Under the pieces are notes generated by a model, which did no database searches, had not been told where the DNA came from, and saw only the letters and a list, made by a program, of their open reading frames with translations. From assembly GCF_026151205.1 (NCBI RefSeq), contig NC_087078.1, positions 17,749,118-17,813,117 on the forward strand: 64,000 nucleotides of DNA, written 5' to 3'. The stretch's first letter is position 1. Every line of letters begins with the position of its first letter. This document shows, piece by piece, positions 45,569 to 57,600 of this stretch. A program made the translations under genes and the position numbers. This DNA comes from Bolinopsis microptera. Taxonomy: Eukaryota; Ctenophora; Tentaculata; Lobata; Bolinopsidae.

Positions 45569-46729
45569 TATATTTAACACACTGCGGTTTAGCTGCGTAG
45601 ACAAGTTTTCTCCTTAAACATTCGACAGTGTGCCCACCTCGCTGCAGAGCAAACCCTTTGTTACACTTGATAGTGAGCATTGTGCCATGCTCAACAGGCA
45701 GTTCAGGTATTAGTGAGAGGTTGGCTAGATCTGTTTCGTCGTAATCCTCACATCCTGAAATGTACAACTCAATCACAAAGTTTAAACACTCAATAGCAGG
45801 TGAAAGTCTGGTGAACATTTACCAATGTCTTTACTTAACATTTAGGTAACATTATTTCTATGATATTTGAAACCCTTCCTGGTACTCACTCAGTTCCAGA
45901 ACACTTAAAAGATACACACGGATACAACAAAGGATCATATCACATCCTTTCAGATTTAAAAAAATTGTTTACTCACTTTTTAGTTCCAGCGGATCCCAAA
46001 AATAGTCAGAGGCTTGGTCATCAGCTCTAAACTTGATCTGTGCTGCATTCCTTGACCAAGTGGTTTCGCATTTTTCATTGCTTGAATCAGCATAGACCAA
46101 GTTTAGGACCTCCACTCCGTTACAGAGAATAGTAAGAGCTTCCTTCGTTTTGCTAATCGTCCATTCTTTATTAAGGTCCTCTGGTAGGTTGGCAAATCCA
46201 TAAACACCGCATGAATCTATAGAAAACCGCTTGTATAGGAAGTCTATTCGTATTTTTCCGAGACTTTGCACTTCCAGATTAACAAAGTCATTAATTCCGA
46301 GCGCAGTATCAGTGAGAATCTTTAGTGGGGTAGCTTCAAGATCGTGATCTATATACTCATTCCTTGTTATCGGGGACCAGTCTGAAAATAAAAATAAAAT
46401 TGAGTGGTCACTTATCTTTGGTTCCTTAAATTAAGATAATTTTTCCTGATAATTATTTGAATGATTTGGGACATAAAATTTATTCAAGGAATTATTTCTT
46501 TTAAGTACAAAATTTCTGACGAATATTTGTTGAAGTATCTCACCTTCAGGTTCGCATCCAGGCTCATTATCAAACTTGTAATGTATCATATTTTGGCACT
46601 CTATTATTTCACTTCCTATATTTGTTAATCCATCGTGACATTTCACTGTGATCAGAGTTCCTGTTGATACTGGGAAAGTAGTCTCTGTTGTCAAGTAAAA
46701 CCATACTGGATGCAGTTTAGTGCAATCGC
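45569..46729 (-). CDS. Sushi (CCP) domain protein, three internal exons
   Basis: Exons in minus order: 46729-46544, 46381-45977 and 45754-45569, all with AG and GT borders and all symmetric phase 1-1. The first and third are each 186 nt and each encode one sushi domain with four cysteines (first: C-VKC-IEC-GC; third: RC-IKC-VEC-QC, with GTMLTIKCNKGFAL). The middle exon, 405 nt, encodes a different module (IDSCGVYGFANLPEDLNKEW, TISKTKEALTILCNGVEVLN, ASDYF) that I cannot name; it looks like an extracellular beta-sandwich. The product is likely secreted or a receptor ectodomain, as in complement-type or adhesion proteins. The first and last exons are not identified. Confidence 0.75.
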
Positions 46730-46865
46730 CTGAAGTATAGATGTTGTGAACATAACATTTCTTAAAGATATGGACATCGGCAATTCAAGTTGGAACAACG
46801 AGAAAACTGCAAAACTGATCGACAGATTAAAGACGGGATTTGTGTTGGCATTATATATCCTTTAA

Positions 46866-46906
<41 letters not shown>
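46866..46906 (+). repeat. 41-base poly-G tract
   Basis: An uninterrupted G run, a potential G-quadruplex block on the plus strand, located next to the 294-bp duplication. The length is likely inexact in the assembly. Confidence 0.95.
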
Positions 46907-46908
<2 letters not shown>

Positions 46909-46923
46909 CACCCTGATTTTTTT

Positions 46924-47515
46924 GTGAAACTTGGTTTCGAGATAGCAGTTGACCAACAAACTAGGACCCCAACCGCCAAACAGTGTCCGCGGGGCAGCCA
47001 CGCCCATATTTGGTCCAAATTAGGCTCAATTTAGCCAAATACCCTGAATATGCCCAAAATCCAGATTTTAGGTGCTTTACTTGTAGCTAGTGGTCCTCTG
47101 AACTCGTATATGAATTTCCGTCAAGATTGGACAAAAAATGACTGAGTTAAGAACAAAAAACACTATGACCATATTTGGGCATACGCACCAAATTTGATCG
47201 ATTTTGGCCCATATATTGTGAAACTTGGTTTCGAGATAGCAGTTGACCAACAAACTAGGACCCCAACCGCCAAACAGTGCCCGCGGGGCAGCCACGCCCA
47301 TATTTGGTCCAAATTAGGCTCAATTTAGCCAAATACCCTGAATATGCCCAAAATCCAGATTTTAGGTGCTTTACTTGTAGCTAGTGGTCCTCTGAACTCG
47401 TATATGAATTTCCGTCAAGATTGGACAAAAAATGACTGAGTTAAGAACAAAAAACACTATGACCATATTTGGGCATACGCACCAAATTTGATCGATTTTG
47501 GCCCATATATTGGTC
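46924..47515 (+). repeat. 294-bp tandem duplication
   Basis: GTGAAACTTGGTTTCGAGAT begins at 46924 and 47218; the two copies are almost identical (CAGTGTCCGCGG versus CAGTGCCCGCGG). Non-coding. Confidence 0.95.
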
Positions 47516-47574
47516 AAATATCAATATTTTTGAATAAAACCAACTTTAAAAAAATTAATCATGGGTTAGAGTGG

Positions 47575-48020
47575 ACCGCTGCCAGTGTCTCTCTTTCCCG
47601 CAAACAAAACGAAATGATTTAATATGATTGGTCCGTTCTCAAATGCTAAAAGATCCGAGAATGAAATCGGTCGCTCGCTTTTCCCATTCCAATTACAATT
47701 GTAATAGATTAAGAAGAACTACCAAAGCAGCTGTATTCGGCAATAAAGATTTCAATAAACTTCAGCTAATGCAATAAGTGTGATTAACTACCACCCTTAC
47801 CCGAAATACTAGGTATCGACCGACGCAACCCAAAAGAGATTTTTACAGCATCTGTTTGACTTGTAATCAATCGAAAATTATTACAATTCGTAAGCCGTGA
47901 ATGAATGGGGAAAGCGAGCGACCGTTTCATTCTCGGTATCATTTTGCATTTGAGAACGGTCAATCAAATTAAATATCATTTCCTTTTGTTGTGGAAAGAG
48001 AGACATGCGCAAGGCGGTCA
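47575..48020. mobile_element. Inverted-repeat element, arms about 105 bp
   Basis: GTCTCTCTTTCC, GTTCTCAAATGC and CGGTCGCTCGCTTT appear in order on the left (47595-47695) and, inverted, on the right (47915-48010), with a spacer of about 200 bp. There is no coding frame. Probably a MITE. Confidence 0.75.
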
Positions 48021-49112
48021 CTTACCCATGTTTATCGGGTTTTTGTTAAATATAATATATATATATGCTTCACGGACATCTGTTGTAAAACAGGGGTTCC
48101 AGTAAATCCCATTGCCGATACCTGCTGAAACATTGAATTTTTGTTTACCAGTCGATTTGGGCAGGTCTAGACGCCCTGCAAAGTTTCAAATCTTAACTCA
48201 ATTGTAACACGGTTTTTAAGGCACCCTGAATATAAGGACGATTTGGGTTTTTATAACCTAATTTCGTATAAAATCGGCTGGCGGCGTATTTGCGCAAATT
48301 TCTTAAAAAATCCACCCATCATAACTATTTCTTATTCTTGTCAGCTTTAACATTGAATTAGGAATGTTTTGGAATATACCTTGCTCGAACATAATTTCGA
48401 TGAGTCTTAATGCCTGGAAAAACAATAAAGGGGATTTAATTTAGTATAGGGGGTAAATTAGTATTGTGAATATAAGGGCGCGGTAATGATGCTGCCAGCA
48501 TTGTGATTCTGTTCAATAATGGTAAGTGTTTGTGATTTTATTATTCTCGCAAACGGAGTTTGCAGAGTTCTCGCGTTTCGTGATTTTGGTGGTCTGAAAA
48601 TCTGCGATTTTGGCGGACGTCCTAAGTAGATGGTCCCCCTTCCCTTATCTCTTCTCGAGATGTCAGAATCAATAGAGCATATTAAAAATTTAGATTAGAT
48701 AACAGATATATGCCGAAAGACCAGGAGATTATTAATATTATAATTGAATTCACAGGTTTAGCAGTTTTCCGTGGGTTCTTTTACTAGACCTATCAGTATC
48801 CAGTACCTCTTCATATGACTTGGTTTTGTATCAATCAATATATATTGGTCACCTGCTCTTTGAATCAATAGTTGAAACCACCAAATAACCCAATGTTCTT
48901 TGCTTTTGCCAATTTTCAAATCAAATAATATGTTATAACAGTAACACCAAATAACACTTAAATTACTTTATTCAAATCGAGTTATTTTGGTGTTGTGACT
49001 ATAGAGTTTAACATCTTGTATGTCATTTTAAACAAAGGGTTACTTCTACAATCTACATTAATCTGACCTCAGGATATTCAGAGCTTGCTCTCAGAACTGG
49101 ACAGCCACTACT
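48021..49112. other. AT-rich spacer
   Basis: No gene, RNA or clear repeat is recognised. Confidence 0.4.
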
Positions 49113-50311
49113 CCTACACCTAGGAACGACCGGATTGGTGGTTTTTGGCTGCGGAACCGGATTCAGCCGGATTGGATCTCCAATCGGCATGCGGATTTTG
49201 CCGGACCGGAACCGGTGTGTTTCAGAGGTGAAATAAAAGGCCAGCCGGGATTTTGCCGTTTCTGCCGGGAAAATTCTTCCTTTCCACGCCTATCTTCATC
49301 GAGCACTTCTTTGCACCTTGCATAGGGATCCATTTTCTCTGTGTAGAACACCAGACGGACGGATGTTTTAGATTTGTACTACTCGACTCGACTTAGGCTG
49401 GCTTCAAACAGTCCGAAACAGATATAGTTTTTTTACAATCTTCCTATCTACTACTAGACATACTTAAACAAGCAGTTACGTAGCAGACACAATATTAACA
49501 CGAGTAGACACGAGTCACGACCCTGGACGCGTTAATAATCAGAAATGATATCTAATTGGCATATGTTGCCAGACCCCTGATATTTGAGCGCGTTTGTGCG
49601 AATTCCCTTTTTTTCATGCAAGTCTGAGTATCATTGGGTCACGTGACTCAACCAGAGGTGTTTAATAAGGTTGTCGTAAAGGCAGGCACTGTCTAGTACC
49701 TGTACTAATCACCGTCCTGGTCTAGAGCTGAGTCACTTGGATTACAGTAATGAGCTAATTAAGTAGCTACCCAGACCCTGAACACGTGACCCTCATTAAT
49801 TTCGTATTTCATAATCAGAAGATTAATACTGCCCAAATTTTGCGATTTAATAGCCGGGGGGTAGGGCCCAGGGTGGTGGTACAAAGATATTTGCCGGTTT
49901 TTTCTAAGTCCGCACCTTACCCTCGATACACTACTTGTATTCTGGACTCAAGGTTTCCCCTGGTAATGTGATCTCGAAAGGCAGGCCCTCCCTTTGCATA
50001 CGAGTCGGGAAGCGGGAGCTCTATATACAGGAGGTACGTCTCGAGACCGATCTCGGACCGAAAACTTCTAAGTCAAATTTTTTTTTAAAAGTTTTCTGAA
50101 AACAACTTTTTTTCCCGATTCAGGCTACCCTGTTCAATATTAGCCGAAAATATTTTTTTGATATTGTTTTCGGTTAAAAAACAGAAAATCCGGCAAAAAT
50201 CCGGCTAATTTTTTGCAGCCGGGAGCCGGAACCCGGAAACCGGATTTTGAAAACCGGATATCGGCCGGAACGGATTCAGCCGGATTTCCGGTCGGGTTCC
50301 CTACCTACAAC
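49113..50311. mobile_element. hAT-like element with imperfect ends
   Basis: It begins TAGGAACGACCGGATTGG at 49121 and ends CCGGTCGGGTTCCCTA at 50303, an imperfect inverted pair, flanked by CCTACACC (49113-49120) and CCTACAAC (50304-50311), an 8-bp duplication with one mismatch. Sub-terminal CCGGA / TCCGG motifs are dense at both ends. No transposase is recognised; a 62-codon minus-strand frame at 49163-49351 has no known motif. Confidence 0.6.
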
Positions 50312-51777
50312 CATCCCAGATCAAATCACCACAGTTCTGTTAACGTGGTCTCTGAGGGCTTCTAAAAACTATAGCTTGGACGTATCATACTGTGTCCAGC
50401 TGTTTGGGTCCTCCGTCACTCAGTCAATCAGGTTATTAAACTGTAAACCACTGAAAGTACCTGTGCAATGTACATTGGTATACCTATGTACATTGTATAG
50501 TGGGGGACGATGCCGAGGAGTTCTGTTTACACATGATATTTGTAAGATACAGCTCTTGTTACCGGACTTATAAATAGTGGCTGAGTACTGACTCAGTAAA
50601 CTGACGCGTCACCTCAACCCTGGACTATTACAAGATTGTAAATTACGTATTAGGAGGGGAATACGTATTAGAATACGCATACGTATTAATCCGCGAAAAT
50701 TGACGTATTACCGAAAAGGTTGTTGTGTCGTGCGCGCACAAAATTGTTTGCTTATTGGATTTTTATCCTGAAAATTTTATTACAAATTTTAAAAAAAATA
50801 ACAAATTAAAAAAAATAATAATTGCACTGCTTAATGCCATGTATTCAATGATGGGTGTTGGCGCGCAGCTGTAATGTTTAATTTTGGAACAAATAGCGTA
50901 TTACGAAGTATTATGGCGTATTCGTGGAACGTGTTTTTAATTTTAACATCCATAGAATATTTACCGTATTACAGCGTATTAGACGTATCTATTTCATTAT
51001 TAGAACCGACTAGTCGTATTATTTTACGAAAATTTGACGTACGTATTTAACAACCTTGCTGACTAAACAGTTGACCGACCGAAATATAGTGTTCAAGTTC
51101 AACAGTGGTTTACACTGTGTCCCTTTTAACTTAGATATCAATAACATTTCAAGTTAATGAGAAATAATGCGAATGTGTCTTTAATAGCCTGGAGAGTGGA
51201 GACTGATGGACTGCTGGATTGGAGCCTTACACTCAGACTTTTAATGGATATTTATGGCAATAGTGACGTCAACCTACTCAAAAGTTCATTAAATATAACT
51301 ATCAACGGTATGAAAATCTTGGAGACAGTAAACGGTATGAAAATCTTTTATTTTATTTTGATTAAACAGATTTGAGGTTGGTAACGATTGAGGTTGCACA
51401 GCCTCCCATGGGGCTCTACAGTTAATGCAGGATGCAAATGCAGGACAACCTCTTAAGCTCACGTAATAAAGTAATCTGCCTTGTTTTGTCATACTACTAC
51501 TAGAGACGTTGGGGACTGTTTCTTGGAACAGGGAGAGGCAAAAAACCACTAATATTCCTTCAAATTTCCTGTATTGACATATTGTGGCAAGTATTTTTGG
51601 AAATTCTGGTGAGTTTTTATACCGATTAAAATATTATTTTTAAAACAGATACATTTTTAACGAATACTCGTTTACGATTATCGGAGTGAGAGCCTAGGCA
51701 CATATATAATTATATATAACATTATTACCCATATTAGCCATAATCACATTACATGGTGCAGACTTTATAGTTGGATA
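50312..51777. mobile_element. Spacer with a probable 430-bp MITE (about 50629-51061)
   Basis: ACAAGATTGTAAATTACGTA near 50629 and TACGTATTTAACAACCTTG near 51041 form loose inverted ends, with many ACGTATTA / TACGCATACGTA motifs between. The rest (51062-51777) shows no gene; the open frames there have no supporting features. Confidence 0.4.
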
Positions 51778-52176
51778 AGGGGTCGTTCACAGATTACGTA
51801 ATCAATATTTTGGGAAAATTTTACCCCCCCCCCTCCGTATATCAACGTAATCAGACGAACCCCCCACTGTATTAACGTAATCAAGGTTTGACCCCCCCCC
51901 CCCCCCCCCGTAATCATGAGACAACCCCCCTTCTATAATTTTATTAACTTTCTATTACATATTTATGTTAAGACCATTTATTTAGTAAAAGCTATTCGCA
52001 ACGGATTAATGAAATGAAATAATCGCAAAAGCACGAACTATTTCGAGATCGTATATAAAAATTAAAATTTGATTACGTAATCAAAAGGACCAAAAACCCC
52101 CCCCCCCGTAATCAACCGTAAGCATTTGAAAACCGCGCCCACCCCCTCGGGATTACGTAATATGTGAACGACCCCT
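51778..52176. mobile_element. MITE with AGGGGTCGTTCAC ends (copy 2)
   Basis: It starts AGGGGTCGTTCACAGATTAC and ends GTAATATGTGAACGACCCCT. It contains C runs alternating with ATTACGT / ACGTAAT motifs. About 399 bp, non-coding; same family as 14643-14794. Confidence 0.85.
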
Positions 52177-52829
52177 AAGTCTAAGCCAATGCATCACTGG
52201 ATTTTTTCTTTATAAACTGTATAACACGGACGAGGAATTGCCAGAACTATTCTTTTCAGAAACTGTTAGTGTGGCAGGATCTCCCCAAGGAAGATTTTCG
52301 CAGTAAGGATCAATTACAACATAGAACCTAACGGACTTGAGTTAAAGTTGAGCAGTGTTAATTGGTATTAATGATAAAGAATTATTTTATTCAATTTATG
52401 TGTGAAAGGAGTGTTTGTGATAGAGACTGACTATTTTGTAAACTATAGGTTTATGATTTGAATTAAAAGTAAATCGCCCATTCCTATTTGTAAACAATTT
52501 CGATAATAGATACAAACAGATCTTAGCGTCAATATATTATTCTCTGCTTTGTTATTCAAAAAGTTGGGGAAAATCCAATAAATTATGAAAAGAAATCGCA
52601 AACCCGGAAAACAAAATTTAAGCTAAATTATTCTAACTTCGTACAAAATCAAAGTAACAAATCAAGTAATAATACTATGTAAACTAATTTACAATCTGAT
52701 AAGACATTAGGGTTTAATTAAATTTAGCCGGGAAACTCCATGACAATCTGAACAATCGAAAAAAAGGACAATTACAATTCAGTCTGGTTTCAACATCTAT
52801 TTCATTGAATTAGTATACAGGTTTAAATT
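52177..52829. other. AT-rich spacer
   Basis: No gene is recognised. Confidence 0.4.
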
Positions 52830-54030
52830 CCTCCCGACTCTAGCATTTCTCCAAGAGTAGAGGCCAATCCCTGTTCACCACCAATCACGCATACCAATAC
52901 TCGTACTGAACATTCCTGTGCCGCATTTCGTAGATAAGGTTAGCTGTTATTCTTGAGCCTGTGGAAGATGGTGTTGGTCCAGTGGTCAGGTTTTGCAAGA
53001 TCATATAATGAGTACGGCTTTTTGTGCAGCTATAAAGACAGGTTTGGCTTCAGAAGCAATGTTTACAACGATCTTGCTAATGAAAACATTTGTATATGAT
53101 TTTTTTACGCAATAAAATAAGTAGTATCCTGACGCAGCAAGAGGATTGGCGATAGCGATGGTCTCCGTTAACGTTTGATATCTCGTTATCTAGACCCAAA
53201 CTCCTTAGAAGACAGCTAGGAACTGTGCGGCAAACGCTTCATTCACTGCAAGAGAGTGTCAATTTTATAAATGGTAATGGCATTTTTCAAATCAAAATTC
53301 AGTTGAGAAAGTTTGTGGTTTTTTTTATAAGTCAAGGCGCTGATAACAGTTACCTGTGAGTGTAGAGAAAACATGTAATTCAGGAGAGGGGAGGTTCACA
53401 TCGGACTATTCAGTTTAATCCAAACATATCAAATCTGCACTCTGCAGCAAAACAACCGGAAAACCTAAATACAGCTTCATCAAACAAGTCCGATATCGCC
53501 TGAGGGAGAGTCCAGACTTTGTCTAGGGAACGTGGTTCAATAGCCGGGGTTAGGGTCCTCGGCCCATTATCTGTGGGGACACACTCCGGTACACTGAAGT
53601 GATTGTTTTCAGAAAGCTAAAACATTGTTGAACGGAACAGAATATTGAATTTTGGATTTAATAATTATGTTTATTACTTATTAATGCATAACTACCAATT
53701 TAATTGTTAATGCAAATACCTGTAGTTAACAAGCGAGCAAGGGGGGTCATGCAGTGTTCGTTTACATGCTGACCTCGAGCGACGATTAATCATACCCAGC
53801 ACCCTCACAAATACTGACAAGAAATTTATCAAGTCCACAAATAATTCAGAATTACACAAAAAAATGTCAGAAGACTCACACTTTTATGCACTATAATCAG
53901 TGCAGTGTAAGAATACCTGAAGGCATTGGCAGAGCAGTAGTTAAGTAACGACACCGTTCTTCTTGAAAACAGGTGGGAAGTTTAGCAGGGGTATCGAGCC
54001 AGGAACGCTATTCCTACTATCTGAACCGCC
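52830..54030 (-). pseudogene. ACAA2-like: Mitochondrial 3-ketoacyl-CoA thiolase (ACAA2-like) gene with many single-base indels
   Basis: Four pieces are legible in thiolase order on the minus strand: (1) 54030-53925, LPPVFKKNGVVT then an NASG-like end, after bridging small indels; (2) 53610-53480, a GPxPAIE-like stretch and SGLSL..DI; (3) 53255-53140, VNEAFAAQFLAV, then NVNG and AIANPLAASG after an acceptor CTCTTGCAG; (4) 52985-52830, GSRITANLIYEMRHR and CVIGGEQGLASTLGEMLE to a stop. Thiolase does the last step of fatty-acid beta-oxidation in mitochondria. Introns are retained, so it is not a processed copy. Almost every defect is a one- or two-base indel, with meaning kept on either side; this fits consensus error about as well as a recent pseudogene. 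The N-terminal exons and the first active-site Cys region were not found; the catalytic CxGG motif near the C-terminus reads CVIGG. Confidence 0.7.
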
Positions 54031-54615
54031 GCCAATCCTGGAGATCAAAAATTATAGTTGGAGTTTTCAGATATTAGAATCGGTGTTAGGCTTTGATAAA
54101 TATTCGATGCACAATGTACAAGACATCGGATAATATGATTCGTTACTCTTACATCTTACTCACTGAATTTCGACACTGAATTTCGACGCCGACATTAATT
54201 TTTTTTTATTAAATACTTTTCAAATTTTACAGAGTACAGCAATAGATGAATATAAAATAGAATCGTTCAAAATATCGCCCCCATCTGTAAAATATGATGG
54301 GCACCCAAACACGGTAAACACATAGTGAACTATGTCCGCAGTAACTTGGACCCATTACATCGAATTAATCTAAATCCAAAAATTTATGAAAAACTATTTA
54401 ATAACAAACAAATCCATGGTGAATAACTGTGGATATATAGTCAAAATTGGTATTTCAATGCGTCAAATTCCAGATACATTAGATACAGGTCTGATATGGT
54501 CATTAATGTGTGAGGTGTGCGGGTGAAGTGTGATATGATGTTGAAAGTATAGGAAGGTAGATAAAAAAATTAATAAAACAAAAATAATAATAATATGGGG
54601 AGCAAAGAGACTAGG
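54031..54615. other. Probable LINE 3' region and flank
   Basis: On the minus strand this follows the ORF2 stop. A short ATTATTATTATT tract next to ORF2 may be the microsatellite-like 3' tail of a CR1/L2-type element, or the tail may lie farther along; the exact end and target duplication were not found. Confidence 0.4.
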
Positions 54616-57600
54616 CTAGGCTGTTGTTTCACTATCCAATAAACATTTCCATAGATGCTTAGTGACCTCAGCTTTGAAAACACTTGTAGACACAATCTGT
54701 CTTACCTGTAAAGGGAGTCCATTCCACAGTATATGAGTTCTGTAGAAAAATGATTTTGCCAGTGGGCTATTTGAGGTACATAAGGTGTGTGAATTCTGAC
54801 TTAACTTAGGTAAAATTGATGACACAATAGACAGACTGTCGAGGTGGCAACGTCTTAGTCGAGAAGTGCCCTGATATAAAGTGAGATAGTGAGGCAGCGA
54901 TACAGGAATTAAATTGTTCAGAACTTTGTGGAAAAAAATAAGATCATTCAAGTCAAACTTTTGAGACAAAGGGAGAATGTCGACAAGCTTGCACTTTTTG
55001 ACATATTGCTCAGGTGGATAACTGCGGCCCTCTTCAGACAGAATCCATTTAATAGCTCTCTTTTGGAGACTTTCTAATTTATCACTAAGTGATTTATTAC
55101 AAGGGCGCCAGATTATGGAACAATTTTCGAATTGGCTACGAACCAGGGAGAGGTAAAGCGCCCGGCGACGTTTCTGATCAATGACAATATGGCCATCTCT
55201 TCTGACCATACCAAGTTGTTGGCAGGCCTTAGTATAAATTCTGTCGCACTGACTATTCCAACTGAGCTTAGGAGTAACATCGACTCCAAGATCTTTTTCT
55301 AACTCTACATACACAAGAGGAGAGCCATCAAGATTATATGCGAATGGAGGAGATAAAGATGGTTTTCCTGAAACAATAAGCACTTTACATTTTGCTGGAT
55401 GGAATCGCATTTTGTTTCTAAGTGCCCAGTCAGAGAGATAGTCTATATCCATTTGTAAATTGGTATTATCAGAAGATGAATGTATTTTACGCCAGATTTT
55501 TGTATCATCGGCATACAAAACAATATCAGTATTATCCGAAAGGCCAAGATGAATATCATTTATAAACAATACAAAAAGTAAGGGACCAAGGATAGAGCCC
55601 TGGGGGACACCAGAATTAACTGAGAGGGTAGATGACATCTCATTACCAATAACCACTCTTTGGTAACGGCCTTGAAGGTAATTGGTAAGAAATTTGAGAA
55701 GTGTACCATCAATGTTATATAAGGTCTTTAGCTTATGAAGAAGGATATCATGATTTACAGAATCAAATGCCTTAGCAAAATCAAAATACACAACATGATT
55801 GATAATGTTTTCGTTAAGAGACAATGCCAGGCTATCACAAAAATCAACCATATTGGTTGTGCATGACTTGTGCTCTAGAAAACCATGCTGCCTGGGATCA
55901 AGAAGGGTACTTGTCAAAGAAAGCAGTTTACGTTTAACAATGCGCTCAAAAACTTTCATGACTAAACAAGTAAGGGATATTGGTCTATAGTTTTCAACCT
56001 CACTTTTCTTACCTTTCTTAAATATTGGGACAACATTTGCAAGTTTCCATTCTTGTGGAATGTAGCCGCTGTTGTAGGATCCACGAAAAATGCATGTTAG
56101 AGGGTAAGCTAAACCTACGGAACAATTTTTTAGAATTTTACCGTGTATGCCATCTGGTCCCTGGGCTTTATTTGAATTAATATTTGAAAGAAGCTTACGA
56201 ACATCCCGATGATCGAAGTCAATATCAAAGTCAACATCATTGACATAGGAGATGTCAGTGTCATAAAGTGAAGGATCCGAAAACTGGTTATAAAAGAAAG
56301 AATTGAAAAGTTCAGCTTGATCTTTGGGATTGAACCGAAGCTGTCCAGAATAACTAACACAATTAGGAATACGGCAGGAGTTAGATTTATACTTAACATG
56401 TGACCAAAACTTCTTAGTTATAAGCGCTGGATCATCACTATTAAAAAGATTATCTCTTATTTTGGCTGATGAGAGCCTCTTAAAATCTTTACGGCTAGTA
56501 ACAAACTTTAACTCATCAGAAATAGAACCAGAAATTTTAAATTTAGCTCTGAGTCTATCTTTTTTACGGCATGAAGAAAAAAGTTCACTATCGAACCACG
56601 GGGGTTGGAACTCTGATTTAATAATTACTTTAGGAATATGTATATCAACTAAATTCATAATGCAGTCTTTAACTAACTTCCAAGACGAATCAGGATCTAG
56701 GCATTCTAGGACTTGCCAATTAATCGAGCATAATTCACGATTAATCATGTCCCAGTTTGCTTTCTTAAAATTATAGATTTTACGTTTAGGAGTTTTCTTA
56801 CGGGAAAAGGAGCTTTTAATTGAAAAAGTGACAGGAAAATGATCAGATTTGCACACGGAATGAGGATCACAGACATTCAAGTTATCGATTGTGTTATCAT
56901 AATTACTGAGAAGAATGTCTAATGTATTACCACTTTTATGGGTGGGTGATGTGATCAACTGGGAGAGAGAAAGATCACTGAAAGAATCTATGAAGGATTG
57001 CTCAATAGGTACGGTACTGGATGAAGATAGCCAGTCTGTATGGGGGAGATTAAAATCACCAATAACATAGATTTTAGGGGGATTCTTTTTGGAAACTAGC
57101 TTGCGAATATAACTAACTATGACATCATGATTAGGTAACCCAAGAGTTCCTACTCTATAACAAGTACAGATTACAATACTCTCTTTGTTAGGAAAAGAAA
57201 TTTTAACAGCAAGCATTTCTGCACCTAGGCTAACTGGTAGTCGGGTTGTAGTGGCGTCGAGATCAGACCGAACAGCCAAAAGAACACCACCTCCATTTTC
57301 CCTAAACTTTTTAGGGTTATTAGGATCTTGAGGATGAGTCTTTCTCGTGCGGTCATTGCGGAAGATTTCATATTGAGAAGAAGGAAAGATTTCGTTGCTA
57401 GAAATAGATTTTTTGAGCCAAGTCTCATTTAGGGCAATTATGTCAGGCTGCTCTATGTTAGCAAAGGATTGAAGTTCGGAAATCTTATTACCATCAAGAA
57501 GGGGATGGGAGGAGCTTAGGTTACTGAAAGGAATGAGACCTTGGACATTTTGGTAGAGTACAGATAGGGAGTTGGGACCTGGATTAAGCATAGAAGGATT

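Noticed and set aside
46762-47034. Open frames with poly-Pro or poly-Gly
   Set aside because: They are produced by the 41-base G run.
51157-51549. Small frames at 51.2-51.5 kb on both strands
   Set aside because: No motif, no splice context and overlap of repeated AACGGTATGAAAATCTT; likely chance.
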